The notes beneath the pieces are model-generated. The model was not told the origin of the DNA. It was given only the letters and a program-made list of their open reading frames with translations, and searched no databases. Source: VXYL01 sp965116345 (GTDB lineage: Bacteria; Pseudomonadota; Gammaproteobacteria; Pseudomonadales; Azotimanducaceae). From it: DNA of 64,000 nucleotides. Where the stretch lies: NCBI GenBank assembly GCA_965116345.1, contig OZ220680.1:2356001-2420000 (forward strand). Direction: 5' to 3'. Of this stretch, positions 15,465 through 24,183 are shown piece after piece. Both the position numbers and the translations under genes were made by a program. Position 1 is the first letter of the stretch. Every line of letters starts with the position of its first letter.

Positions 15465-16306
15465 GGGGGCGGGCGACGACAAGCGTCTACCCGACGAGGT
15501 GTTTTCTCGTTTGGTCGGCGTCACTCATTCTGTCGCTGGGGTATGCGGCGTGCCTAGCGGCGCCGGATCAACTTCTCGCGCCCACGGTACGGCAGCTTGA
15601 GAATTCGGCGCCAAAACGGGTGCTCTTCGTCGGCAACAGTTACCTGTACTACAACGACAGCCTGCACAATCACGTCGCACGGATAGCGGCAGAGCTTGGG
15701 CCGCACGACCGGGCGGACTACCGGTACAAGTCGGCGACCATCGGCGGCGCGAGACTGTCCCATCACAGCCTCGACAGCCTGCTCGAACCGAACCGGCTCG
15801 GCATCGCGGAGCCGTTTGAACTCGTGGTCCTGCAGGGAGGAAGCGGGGAGGTGTTGACCGAGGAGCACCGCACCGCTTTCCTTGCGAGAGCAACTGAACT
15901 TGCCGGGCAGATCCGCGCCACCGGTGCACAAGTCGCCCTCTACATGACGCATGCCTACGTGGAGCCGCACGAGCGCTACGACCCGGGCATGTTCGACAAG
16001 ATCCTCCAGACCTACGTCCCCACGGGCAACGAACTGAACGCCCTGGTCATCCCCGTTGGGCTCGCCTTCGAGCGCGCCTACGGCGAACGCCCGGAAATCG
16101 CTCTGCACAAGACCTTCGACGGCACCCACCCCAGCCTGCTCGGCACCTATCTGGCGGCCTGTGTCGTGTATCAGAGCGTCTACGGGAAGTCGGTCGTCGG
16201 CGCCGACTACGACTACTACGGCGCGGTCGACGAGGAATCAGCCGAGTTCCTGCAACGCATTGCCGACCAAACGGTTCGCGGGTTCTTTGGCGGGGAGAGC
16301 CCGTGA
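15461..16306 (+). CDS. Secreted SGNH/GDSL-type hydrolase-like protein
   Basis: A 281-residue exported protein. The hydrophobic signal (FLVWSASLILSLGYAACLAA) is followed by block I VLFVGNSYLYYND, the likely oxyanion residues in LQGGSGE, and a block V DGTHPSLLGTYLAA with the Asp-x-x-His pair. In block I the serine is in GNS rather than GDS, as in several uncharacterised SGNH-like families. The only good start is TTG at 15461, inside TTGA shared with the CoA-transferase stop, indicating coupled translation. A lipase/esterase or carbohydrate-esterase role is possible; the substrate is unknown. Confidence 0.78.
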   Translation: MRGRATTSVYPTRCFLVWSASLILSLGYAACLAAPDQLLAPTVRQLENSAPKRVLFVGNSYLYYNDSLHNHVARIAAELGPHDRADYRYKSATIGGARLSHHSLDSLLEPNRLGIAEPFELVVLQGGSGEVLTEEHRTAFLARATELAGQIRATGAQVALYMTHAYVEPHERYDPGMFDKILQTYVPTGNELNALVIPVGLAFERAYGERPEIALHKTFDGTHPSLLGTYLAACVVYQSVYGKSVVGADYDYYGAVDEESAEFLQRIADQTVRGFFGGESP

Positions 16307-16345
16307 CGTGCCGCTCGCTAAGAACGTAGCAAGTTCGACAGGCTG

Positions 16346-17638
16346 CTACACGCGTCGGCGCGTCTTCAGGATGTGGTATTGCTCCAGCACGCGCGACTCC
16401 AGCGTGGCGGCGCGGGTGATCAGCGGGATCGCGCCGAGTTGTCGCAGACCGGCAGCCGAGTTCGCGAGTCCACGTCGGTAGTCGGTGGCCGCCAGGGCGA
16501 CAAAGGGATCTAGCCACTCGCTGGCCTCGCCAGAGGCGAGATGGTCGACTTCCTCGGCAACCAGGCCGGTGACCACCGGCAGGTGCTTGGGCACCCAGAG
16601 CCGAACGCTCTGCATCAGCCCGCCGGTGCCCGCCTGGCCATAGAGGTCGGTGAGCAGGACGATGAGGCACCGGTGGCGAACCAGGCGCCGGACCGCCAGG
16701 GCCGCGGCCACGAGGTCGGTTTCCGTCGGTGCCGCGTCTAGGTCGGTCAGTGCGGCACGTATGCGCGTCACGGCCCGGACGCCACGTGACGGAGCAAGCA
16801 CGGTCACCGGTTTCTCGGCGGCAACCACCAGTCCCACCTGATCGTCGTTGGCCACGGCGTGTTCGGCGAACCGGGCCGCGGTGTTGATGTAGTGGCCGAG
16901 CTGGTTCATGCCGTCGATCCGGCTCCGGCCCGTGCGCCCGGCATCCACGACGAGGATCACCGACAGGTGCTGTTCGTCGCTCATCACCCGAGTGATTAGC
17001 TTCGAGGTGCGCGCGGAAGCCTTCCAGTCCACGGTGTGCCGCGGGTCGGACGGCTGGTAGTCGCGCAGGTGGTCGAGTTCCTGGCCCGTGCCGGCGAGGG
17101 TCCTGGCGATGGATCCGGTCGGCGCGATACCCGCCGGGCGGGCGCGTCGGCCGAGGAGGTCCGGCACCACCCCGAGATTCGTGCCGAGGATGCAAGGCTT
17201 GGCGCACCACGACAGTCCGAGCGGGCCCTTGACCCGGACCGGAAGTTCCTCCCAGGTCCGCATGCCGAGTTTCAGCGGTCGGGTCTCGACGGCTTCGCTG
17301 TGGAATCCGAGAGGCCCGATGGTGGCGGAGCGCTGCTGCGCGTCGACCGCGAAACCCGCCGGAAGTTGCGGTGCGAGCTCGATCCGAAGCGGTCGCCGTT
17401 CACCGTTTTGCAGGATGATCTCGATGTCGACTTTCCTGCCCAGATAGAGGCGGGTCGCCAGGACACCGGCGCGCAGCCGACACTGTCGTACCCACCACCA
17501 CTCGTAGGCGAGGGCCATTACCAACGCCACCGCACCGTAGCGCCACGCGACGAAGGCGATGTGTTCACCCCACTGGTCGGCGATGCCGACGAGGGCGATG
17601 AACGCCGTGAACAGGATCGACAGCGGCGTCAGGCTCAC
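16346..17638 (-). CDS. DUF58 domain membrane protein
   Basis: A 430-residue protein with two N-terminal transmembrane helices (residues about 5-60), a beta-rich middle, and a DUF58 block with the hallmark DHLRDYQPSDPRHTVDWKASART near residue 190 (shown in part: DPRHTVDWKASA), followed by a von Willebrand A-like domain (SVILVVDAGRTGRSR, LIVLLTDLYG). DUF58 proteins are encoded with MoxR ATPases, as here, and are thought to work in folding or metal insertion of envelope complexes. The start at 17638 is 18 bases after the MoxR stop. Convergent with the SGNH gene. Confidence 0.9.
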   Translation of the reverse strand: MSLTPLSILFTAFIALVGIADQWGEHIAFVAWRYGAVALVMALAYEWWWVRQCRLRAGVLATRLYLGRKVDIEIILQNGERRPLRIELAPQLPAGFAVDAQQRSATIGPLGFHSEAVETRPLKLGMRTWEELPVRVKGPLGLSWCAKPCILGTNLGVVPDLLGRRARPAGIAPTGSIARTLAGTGQELDHLRDYQPSDPRHTVDWKASARTSKLITRVMSDEQHLSVILVVDAGRTGRSRIDGMNQLGHYINTAARFAEHAVANDDQVGLVVAAEKPVTVLAPSRGVRAVTRIRAALTDLDAAPTETDLVAAALAVRRLVRHRCLIVLLTDLYGQAGTGGLMQSVRLWVPKHLPVVTGLVAEEVDHLASGEASEWLDPFVALAATDYRRGLANSAAGLRQLGAIPLITRAATLESRVLEQYHILKTRRRV

Positions 17639-17656
17639 GGCGAACGATCCGTGGCG

Positions 17657-18610
17657 TTATCGCGGGACAGGCACGGCGGACAGGATCTCGGCGACCAGGA
17701 TGCTCGTCGTGATGCCCTCCAAGGCGGCATCGGGTGTGGTGACCAAGCGGTGGCCGACGACTCCCGGTGCCACTCGTTTGACGTGGTCGGGGACCACGTA
17801 GTCGGCACCTTCGATCGCCGCCTCGATGCGCGCACATCGGGCCAGCGCGACCACGCCGCGGCTGGACAGACCGAGACTGACCTGCCCGTGTTCGCGTGTC
17901 GCGGTGGCCAGCGCCAACACGTAGTCCACCAGTTCAGGGGCCAGGTGGACGTCTGCCAGTTCAGCGCGCGCCGCCGCGAGTGCGCCCGGGACGAGCGGAC
18001 TCATCGTGAGGTCCACCGGATGCAGAGCGCGTTCGCCCGGCAGGTTGTAGGTCTCCACCACTACCGCTTCGTGGGTCTTGTCCGGATAGCCGATCGACGC
18101 CTTGAGCATGAAGCGGTCAAGTTGGGATTCCGGCAGCGGGTAGGTGCCTTCGAACTCGTAGGGATTCTGGGTGGCGACCACGAGGAACTCGTCGGCCAGT
18201 TCGAAGGTCTCCCGGTCGACGGTGACGTGGCGCTCCTCCATCGCCTCGAGGAGTGCGGATTGGGTCTTGGGACCCGCGCGGTTGATCTCGTCGACCAGCA
18301 GTACGTCGGCGAACACGGGACCCGGCTGGAACTCGAAGGCCGAGGTCTGCGCGTTGTAGACGTGCACGCCGGTGATGTCCGTGGGCATGAGATCCGCTGT
18401 GCCCTGTATGCGCCGGAAGTTGCCGCCGAGGACATGGGCGAGGGACTTGCTGAGCAGCGTCTTGCCGACCCCCGGGGGTCCTTCGAGGAGGATGTGCCCG
18501 CGGCCGATGAGTGCGATGCAGATCTCGTGGATCGAACCGCCGACACCGAACAACACCTTGCCAAGCTCCTCCTGGAGGTGCGCCTCCAATGCTTGCGCCT
18601 TGTCGATCAT
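17657..18610 (-). CDS. MoxR-family AAA+ ATPase
   Basis: A 317-residue AAA+ ATPase. Walker A LEGPPGVGKTLLSK near residue 45, Walker B VLLVDEINRA near residue 105, sensor 1 VVATQNPYEFEGTYPLPESQ, and the MoxR lid with SPLVPG. The longer open frame upstream is a shadow; the ATG at 18610 forms an ATGA overlap with the preceding DUF4350 stop. MoxR ATPases act with adjacent vWA/DUF58 proteins as chaperones for assembly of envelope or metal enzymes. The gene order membrane protein-DUF4129-DUF4350-MoxR-DUF58 is a recurring proteobacterial cluster. Confidence 0.95.
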   Translation of the reverse strand: MIDKAQALEAHLQEELGKVLFGVGGSIHEICIALIGRGHILLEGPPGVGKTLLSKSLAHVLGGNFRRIQGTADLMPTDITGVHVYNAQTSAFEFQPGPVFADVLLVDEINRAGPKTQSALLEAMEERHVTVDRETFELADEFLVVATQNPYEFEGTYPLPESQLDRFMLKASIGYPDKTHEAVVVETYNLPGERALHPVDLTMSPLVPGALAAARAELADVHLAPELVDYVLALATATREHGQVSLGLSSRGVVALARCARIEAAIEGADYVVPDHVKRVAPGVVGHRLVTTPDAALEGITTSILVAEILSAVPVPR

Positions 18611-19872
18611 TGCTGTCGTCCCAGATCCCGTAGTCGATTGTGAAGTTGACGCAAGTCTACTTTGTGTCCAGCCGCGAGGCGGGCGTGGTCCGCCTTCAGG
18701 GCGTCGAGAGTCGCCTGGTCGACGAGTGGATTGGCTTCTAGCCGTGGCCACGGTGGACGTTCGAACCGCGCCTGGTCCAACGTGCCCGGCGCAGCTGCAC
18801 CGCGGGGGTCCGCCGCGGCCTCGCCGGTGATCTCGGCGAACCGCGTCGCGAACATCATCCGCCCGCTCTCCACGGGATCGAGCTTGCGGGCGAAGAACTC
18901 GCCGACCGCCCGCACGAAGTCGAGTTGGCCTGGCTCGGTTGCCTGTTCTCGCACGGGCGCGATCCGGTTCCAAGTACCGACCATGTACACGAACCAGGCC
19001 GCGAGCACGAACAGAATCGAGATGTGCAGCCTGGGATCCCGAAACAGGGCCGCCGCGTCGTAGACCGCTGTCAGGCCTTGGTGGAAGTCGTCGAAGATCA
19101 CGCCGCCGGCCGCGTGATGACGCACCGCGCTGGCGATGAAGTGCCGATTGTCGGCTCGACCGATCGCGCGGTTGGTCAGCATGCTGGCGAGGTTGACGAC
19201 GAAGATGTCGCCGTACCCGCTGGGCAGGTGCAGGATGGCGTTGGGTCCGAACTGGGCTTCGGTGGCGACCGGCAGTCTGAGCTGTCGTGAATCTGGAAGC
19301 GCTTGCCAGATGCTGGTCACATCGTCGCTAACGCCCTCGAAGGTGTCGCCTTGGGTATTGAGTGGATGGGCATCGAACCCACGTAGGACGATGGGGGTTT
19401 GCCTGCCGGCCGCGCCGACGGAGACGCCCTCGCCGGACTGCTCGGAGACCGCCTCGAACCGCACGCTCGTCAAGCTCGACAAGTCGTCCAGGAACGTGGA
19501 GGTGTCGACCCGGGCGATCCAGTTGGGCGAATCGTTCAAGGCCGCCATCACCAGTAGCGTGTTGCCTTCGGCGACCCATGCGCGAAGACTTCGTCGTTCA
19601 CCGGGCGTCATCGGCGTCTGATGTGGCATGGTGGTGATCAATAGTCGACCGTCTGCTTGCATCGTCGAGAAATCCTCGTTGATGGCTTTGCGCAGCGACT
19701 CGACGGGAATGTCGGCGGCATCAAGCCAGTCGTGGAGTGCTGCGTAGCCGTTCGCACCACGGTCAGCGGATGTGGGCCACGATGACGCCGACTCCTCGTC
19801 GCCGAGGAGAAGCGCCATGCAGGCCAGAAGCGCCAGCAAGGCGCCGACCGCGGTGACGATCCGGTCCCTCAT
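18607..19872 (-). CDS. DUF4350 domain membrane protein
   Basis: A 421-residue protein with an N-terminal membrane helix (VGALLALLACMALLLGD), a ThuA/GATase-like DUF4350 region (RGANGYAALHDWL, LLITTMPHQTPMTPGERRSLRAWV, GNTLLVMAAL) and a second helix ISILFVLAAWFVYMVGTW near residue 290. The function is unknown. It overlaps both neighbours by 4 bases (DUF4129 upstream, MoxR downstream), so the three are translated as a unit. Confidence 0.88.
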   Translation of the reverse strand: MRDRIVTAVGALLALLACMALLLGDEESASSWPTSADRGANGYAALHDWLDAADIPVESLRKAINEDFSTMQADGRLLITTMPHQTPMTPGERRSLRAWVAEGNTLLVMAALNDSPNWIARVDTSTFLDDLSSLTSVRFEAVSEQSGEGVSVGAAGRQTPIVLRGFDAHPLNTQGDTFEGVSDDVTSIWQALPDSRQLRLPVATEAQFGPNAILHLPSGYGDIFVVNLASMLTNRAIGRADNRHFIASAVRHHAAGGVIFDDFHQGLTAVYDAAALFRDPRLHISILFVLAAWFVYMVGTWNRIAPVREQATEPGQLDFVRAVGEFFARKLDPVESGRMMFATRFAEITGEAAADPRGAAAPGTLDQARFERPPWPRLEANPLVDQATLDALKADHARLAAGHKVDLRQLHNRLRDLGRQQ

Positions 19873-20672
19873 GGCTCGGACCTGCCTTCGGCGAGGGTAT
19901 CGAGAATTCCCCGACCGGCATCGAGCGCTTCCCCTTGATCGCCGCGGTCGGACCGGGAATAGCGCGCCACTTCGGCCAGCCGCGCGAGTCGACCCAACAG
20001 GAGTCCGAGTTGGTCGCCGAGACGCTTCGCGCCAGCGGCGATTTCCCGATGCGTGGCACCTTCGCCGCCTAGACGGGCGCCACGCGTGGCAAGCGTGGCC
20101 AACACGATTCGCAACACGGCGCCCGCTCGCTCGCGAGGCGGCAGTCCAGGGATGTCGTCAAGGGTGAGGACGAGGGGTCCGGTCTGAGTTTCAGCGGCAC
20201 CACCGACGGGAGTCGGCCGAACGCCGCGGCGCCATTGCCGAAGTCGGAGTTCGTTGACGACCACGGCGAGGACCGTCACGACCAGACCCAGGGTGATGAG
20301 TTCAAGCACCCATCGGGGGACCTCCACCGGACCGGAACCGCCGGGGTCGATATTCAGGCCCAGGTCCTGGAGCTTCTCGACCAACCACTCCCAGAACAGA
20401 TCCCACAGGCCCACCTCCTCGACGGCCCGGTCGACGCCGTCGAGAATCCCATCCAGTGCGCGCGGTTCCAACACGGGGCCGGTTGCTGGTGCCCGGTACC
20501 TGGCAACCACGTCCTCGAGGATGTCCAACTGGGCCGGCGAAAGCTCCTCGACGCCGAGTTCGGTTGCCACGGAGTCGGCCAGGGGATCCGCGGAAGCGGT
20601 GAAAGTGGCGAGCAGGAACAGGGCCGCTAGGACGGGCGAGTGCACCGAGTGCACCGAGTAGCGGGCGGTCAA
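19869..20672 (-). CDS. DUF4129 domain membrane protein
   Basis: A 267-residue protein: an N-terminal hydrophobic signal or anchor (VLAALFLLATFTASADP), a mostly polar periplasmic part, a helix VLELITLGLVVTVLAVVV near residue 130, and a cytoplasmic tail with PPRERAGAVLRIVLATL and a second helical part matching the DUF4129 pattern. No ATG is available; TTG at 20672 overlaps the upstream stop as TTGA and has GGCGGA upstream, while two in-frame GTGs lie 15 and 24 bases later. Part of the MoxR cluster. Confidence 0.75.
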   Translation of the reverse strand: MTARYSVHSVHSPVLAALFLLATFTASADPLADSVATELGVEELSPAQLDILEDVVARYRAPATGPVLEPRALDGILDGVDRAVEEVGLWDLFWEWLVEKLQDLGLNIDPGGSGPVEVPRWVLELITLGLVVTVLAVVVNELRLRQWRRGVRPTPVGGAAETQTGPLVLTLDDIPGLPPRERAGAVLRIVLATLATRGARLGGEGATHREIAAGAKRLGDQLGLLLGRLARLAEVARYSRSDRGDQGEALDAGRGILDTLAEGRSEP

Positions 20673-21598
20673 CGGCCGCGTCCGCCGATGGCTTCGAGGC
20701 GTTCCTGGAGGTCGTCCCCACCGCGGCGCAGCGTCAGATCGTGAAGCGTTGCGAGGAGCACGACAACGAACAGCGGCGTCGTCACCATGCCGCCTAGCGT
20801 GTTGACGCCGAACAGGATCACCGACGTCCCGCCGATACTGTCCGTGCCCACCGCCAGGGTCGCCAGCAAGGATCCGGCCACCGAGAGGACCACGGTCACG
20901 ACGAGGGCGATGAATGTCGCGATGGTGAGGATCAGCAGCGTGCGCCACCAATGGCCTCGAACCAGCGTCCAGCTCCGGCCCAGCGCCTGCACCGCACCGA
21001 GGTTCTCGGTAACGATCAGCGGCAGCGCGAAGCACCAGTACACGAGCAGCCCGATGACCGGGATGCTTGCCAGCAGGACCAGTCCGAAGCCAAAGAGCAG
21101 CCCGTAGAGGATCGACGGCACGATATCGCGAACCAGCGTCACGAGGGCGACACCCCAGACCGTGGCCGCGACAACGAAGATGCCACCCAAGACCACGACG
21201 TAGATGATCGAGCACAACAAGGCCTGGGGGAACCGACGGAACGCGACACCGGCGGCGTCGCGCCACGCCAGCAGGGCGCCACGCCGGGTGGCGTTCGCCT
21301 GCGCGATGATCCCCAAGCCGAAGAACAGGACGAGTGGCAACGTGGCGAGAGTAACCACGAACAACAGCGCCAATGGAACAATGTCCTCGACGTCGACAAC
21401 GGTTTGATCGGGTTCGACCGGCAGCGTCGCACCGATGTCGAGACCGGGGGCGACGATGCCGAACAGGTTGGGAAGGCTGCTCGCCGCTGCACAGGCCGTC
21501 GCCATCGCGAGAACGGGCATCCACGCCGACTTGAACAGTCTGATGGCGCTGTCTAGCACGCCCCCGATGGGTTGCGGCGCCGTCGGTTGCTGGTACAT
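20669..21598 (-). CDS. Multi-pass membrane protein at the head of the MoxR cluster
   Basis: A 309-residue protein with about six hydrophobic helices (for example LALLFVVTLATLPLVLFFGL, ALLCSIIYVVVLGGIFVVAA, GLVLLASIPVIGLLVYWCFA). Its architecture, with an N-terminal PIGGVLDSAIRLFKSAW amphipathic segment, resembles the integral membrane (glycerophosphoryl diester phosphodiesterase-type membrane, BdpA-like) family found with DUF4129 genes. The function is not established. The ATG at 21598 starts just upstream of the family-like sequence; the open frame beyond it is poor. Confidence 0.8.
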   Translation of the reverse strand: MYQQPTAPQPIGGVLDSAIRLFKSAWMPVLAMATACAAASSLPNLFGIVAPGLDIGATLPVEPDQTVVDVEDIVPLALLFVVTLATLPLVLFFGLGIIAQANATRRGALLAWRDAAGVAFRRFPQALLCSIIYVVVLGGIFVVAATVWGVALVTLVRDIVPSILYGLLFGFGLVLLASIPVIGLLVYWCFALPLIVTENLGAVQALGRSWTLVRGHWWRTLLILTIATFIALVVTVVLSVAGSLLATLAVGTDSIGGTSVILFGVNTLGGMVTTPLFVVVLLATLHDLTLRRGGDDLQERLEAIGGRGR

Positions 21599-21660
21599 GG
21601 TTGACGCGGTCTTGGTGCGACGAGCGAAGTGTGTCCGAGGCAGTGCGCCTCCCGCAAGCG

Positions 21661-21723
21661 CGCGACCTGACGGTCGCGGCCCATCCTTGCGGATGGGTGG
21701 AAGTTTCGCTGACGCGAAACTTC
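21661..21723. repeat. Three tandem hairpins
   Basis: CGCGACC-TGAC-GGTCGCG at 21661-21678, CCCATCC-TTGC-GGATGGG at 21680-21697 and GAAGTTTCGC-TGAC-GCGAAACTTC at 21700-21723, all perfect stems with 4-base loops. They sit upstream of the MoxR-cluster membrane protein and downstream of the Lrp-type gene, both leftward, so they may end Lrp transcription or shape the next leader. Confidence 0.75.
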
Positions 21724-21759
21724 TACGGCGCAAGCTCTCTTGGAGGAAATGCTCCGTTT

Positions 21760-22218
21760 CTACGTCGGCAGCGCGCGCGTGTGCTTGACCTCGCGGAGGC
21801 TGAAGCTCGACTCGACGTGCAGCACCCCCGGATACCTCAGGATGCCCTGCATGACCAGTTCAGAGAAGTGGTCGATGTCCCGTGCCACGACCTTCATGAT
21901 GTAGTCGTGGCTGCCGCTCATGGCGTGGCATTCGACGATATGCGGCTCGGCGGCGACGCGCGAATGGAACTCGTCGATGTCGATGCTGGGCTGCTTTTCC
22001 ATGGTGGCCAGCACGTAGGCCGTGACCGTGTAGCCGAGCGCCCGCTGGTTGACGATGGCGGCGTAGCCTTCGATCACGCCGGTGCGTTCGAGGTTCCTGA
22101 CGCGGCGAAAGCAGGGCGATTCGGACAGGCCGATCCGATCCGCCAATTCGACGTTGGACATCCGTCCCAGATCCTGTAGCAGGTCGAGAATCCTGCGTTC
22201 GGTTCGATCCAATGCCAT
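21760..22218 (-). CDS. Lrp/AsnC family transcriptional regulator
   Basis: A 152-residue regulator with an N-terminal helix-turn-helix (RILDLLQDLGRMSNVELADRIGLSESPCFRRVRNLE, cited in part) and a C-terminal ligand-binding RAM domain (VECHAMSGSHDYIMKVVARD). The ATG at 22218 gives the canonical MALDRTERRIL start; a start 24 bases upstream is also open. It is divergent from the 4-hydroxyphenylpyruvate dioxygenase gene across an AT-rich 130-base gap, so it most likely controls tyrosine catabolism and itself in response to an amino acid. Confidence 0.92.
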   Translation of the reverse strand: MALDRTERRILDLLQDLGRMSNVELADRIGLSESPCFRRVRNLERTGVIEGYAAIVNQRALGYTVTAYVLATMEKQPSIDIDEFHSRVAAEPHIVECHAMSGSHDYIMKVVARDIDHFSELVMQGILRYPGVLHVESSFSLREVKHTRALPT

Positions 22219-22350
22219 GGGTAGATTCCATCTACAAGACATTATGTTTGAGCAGTTTACGTCTTTTTTGGATCACATATGGGGTGAAAAGGTCAATTCC
22301 TGCCCCGAACCGAGGGTATCGTCGGAAGGCTGATGGAAAGAGGATCCGGC

Positions 22351-23466
22351 ATGGAACTCCAAGACAACGCCATGGGCCTCGATGGCTTCGAGTTCGTCGA
22401 ATTCGCCGCGCCCAAGCGAGGCATCCTCGAGCCCGTGTTCCGAACCCTCGGCTTCGAGCATGTCGCCGACCACCGCTCCAAGGCGGTTCAGCTATGGCGC
22501 CAGAACGACGTCAACTTCGTCGTCAACTACGAACCGCGCAGCAACGCCTGGTACCAAGCCGAGGAGCACGGCCCGTGCGCGTCCGGCATGGCGTTCCGCG
22601 TCGCCGATGCCCACCAGGCCTACTCGCGGGCGCTTGCCCAGGGGGCGGAACCGATGGACATTCCCACCGGGCCGATGGAACTGCGGCTGCCGGCGATTCG
22701 CGGCATCGGTGGCGCGCCGCTGTACCTCATCGACCGCTACCGCGACGGCAGCAGCATCTACGACATCGACTTCGAGTTCGTCGACGACATCGAGCGGCGT
22801 CCCGCAGGGGTTGGACTCGAGGTCATCGACCATCTCACGCACAACGTCTACCGAGGCCGTCTGGACCATTGGACGAGCTACTACAAGCGGCTCTTCAACT
22901 TCCGCGAGATCCGTCATTTCGACATCAGGGGCAAGCAGAGCGGTCTCGTCTCCCGGGCGCTTACCGCTCCCGACGACAGGATCCGCATCCCCCTGAACGA
23001 AGAGTCGGCGGGAAGCGGCGGCGGTCAGATCGAGTCCTACCTGATGGAATACAACGGCGAGGGCATCCAGCACATCGCCTTCGGCTGCGACGACCTGCTC
23101 GCAGTTTGCGACCGGTTGACGTCCTTGGGCTTGCGCTTCGTGGAGCCGCCGCCGCCGACGTACTACGACATGCTCGCCGAGCGCCTACCGGGCCATGGCG
23201 AACCCGTGGCCGACATCGCCCGGCGTGGCATCCTTCTAGACGGCGACATGTCCGGGGACGAACCGAGCCTGCTCCTGCAGATCTTCTCCGCGCCGCTGAT
23301 CGGGCCGATCTTCTTCGAGTTCATCCAGCGCAAGCGCAACGAGGGCTTCGGCGAGGGCAACTTCCAGGCGCTGTTCGAGTCCATCGAGCGCGATCAGATG
23401 CTGAAGGCGGCGGCAGACAACGGTCGCGTTGTGGAAGGTGCCCGGCTGGCGGAAGACGCCGCGTGA
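22351..23466 (+). CDS. hppD: 4-hydroxyphenylpyruvate dioxygenase
   Basis: A non-haem Fe(II) enzyme converting 4-hydroxyphenylpyruvate to homogentisate in tyrosine breakdown. The 371 residues form two VOC domains. Metal ligands appear as His in VIDHLTHNVYRG near residue 165, His in GEGIQHIAFGCDDL near residue 240, and Glu in the C-terminal FFEFIQRKRNEGFGEGNF block. The ATG at 22351 is preceded by AGAGGA seven bases upstream; an ATG six codons earlier has no ribosome site. The stop overlaps the next gene's GTG (GTGA). A divergent Lrp regulator is adjacent. Confidence 0.95.
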   Translation: MELQDNAMGLDGFEFVEFAAPKRGILEPVFRTLGFEHVADHRSKAVQLWRQNDVNFVVNYEPRSNAWYQAEEHGPCASGMAFRVADAHQAYSRALAQGAEPMDIPTGPMELRLPAIRGIGGAPLYLIDRYRDGSSIYDIDFEFVDDIERRPAGVGLEVIDHLTHNVYRGRLDHWTSYYKRLFNFREIRHFDIRGKQSGLVSRALTAPDDRIRIPLNEESAGSGGGQIESYLMEYNGEGIQHIAFGCDDLLAVCDRLTSLGLRFVEPPPPTYYDMLAERLPGHGEPVADIARRGILLDGDMSGDEPSLLLQIFSAPLIGPIFFEFIQRKRNEGFGEGNFQALFESIERDQMLKAAADNGRVVEGARLAEDAA

Positions 23467-23981
23467 AGGTCCGGCGCATTCACCACGTCGCCTACCGGTG
23501 CAACGACGCCCGGGAGACCGTGGAGTTCTACCGGGACACCCTCGGCATGGACTTCCAGCTTGCCTTCGCCGAGAACGAGGTGCCCTCCACGGGCGAGCCC
23601 GATCCCTACATGCACGTCTTTCTGGATGCCGGCATGGGCAACGTCCTGGCGTTCTTCGAACTGCCCAACTCGCCTCCCATGGGCAAGGATCCCAACACCC
23701 CGACGTGGGTGCAGCACATCGCCTTCGAAGTGGATACGCGTGCCGGTCTCCTGGCCGCGAAGGAACGCTTGGAGAGGGCGGGGCTCGACGTGCTTGGGCC
23801 CGTGGATCACGGCATCTTCGAGTCCATCTACTTCTTCGACCCCAACGGTCACCGCCTGGAACTCGCCAGCAACAAGGGGGGTGACGAAGCCCGGCAACGT
23901 GCCGGCGCCGCCGCGGAGGAGATGCTCGAGGAGTGGTCGCGGACGAAACGGGCACCGGCGCGCCCTCGCGAAACCACATGA
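23463..23981 (+). CDS. VOC (glyoxalase/dioxygenase superfamily) protein
   Basis: A 172-residue single-domain vicinal oxygen chelate protein: VRRIHHVAYRCNDARETVEF with the first His, VQHIAFEV with the second, and YFFDPNGHRLELASN with the Glu. Translation is coupled to hppD through a GTGA overlap, so a role in tyrosine or homogentisate metabolism is likely. The exact reaction is unknown; candidates are a small ring-cleavage dioxygenase or an isomerase. Confidence 0.88.
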   Translation: MKVRRIHHVAYRCNDARETVEFYRDTLGMDFQLAFAENEVPSTGEPDPYMHVFLDAGMGNVLAFFELPNSPPMGKDPNTPTWVQHIAFEVDTRAGLLAAKERLERAGLDVLGPVDHGIFESIYFFDPNGHRLELASNKGGDEARQRAGAAAEEMLEEWSRTKRAPARPRETT

Positions 23982-23988
23982 ACGCACC

Positions 23989-24032
23989 GTAGGGGCGACC
24001 GCGCGCCCTGCGGGCGCGTTGTGGTCGCCCGC
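23989..24032. repeat. Dispersed palindromic repeat, GGGGCGACC/GGTCGCCC family (copy 2)
   Basis: Outer arms GGGGCGACC and GGTCGCCC enclose an inner stem CGCGCCC-TGC-GGGCGCG. It lies just after the VOC gene stop and may help end transcription, but it has no T-run. Confidence 0.8.
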
Positions 24033-24063
24033 GCTGACAACCGAAGCCGTTCGCGACGCGTAC

Positions 24064-24088
24064 ACGGGCGAGGACAAGCCTCGCCCGT
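24064..24088. repeat. Perfect hairpin ACGGGCGAGG/CCTCGCCCGT
   Basis: A 10-bp perfect stem with loop ACAAG in the gap between the VOC gene and the deacylase gene. The arm shares GGGCGAG with the terminator stem at 9021-9040, so the two are probably related dispersed elements. Confidence 0.7.
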
Positions 24089-24183
24089 ACGGCTCTCCTA
24101 CGCGTCGCCCCACGCAGTCCCCCCGAGAAAGGTCATGTATGATTGCCTATGGATTAGGGAACTGTTAGGGGGGAATCCGATCC

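Noticed and set aside
16310..16345. Hairpin GTAGC/GCTAC between SGNH and DUF58 genes
   Set aside because: Only 5 bp with a long loop; too weak to call a terminator.
20673..21524. 551-residue reading of the DUF4129 gene
   Set aside because: The extra 284 residues are the antisense-frame shadow of the multi-pass membrane protein gene.
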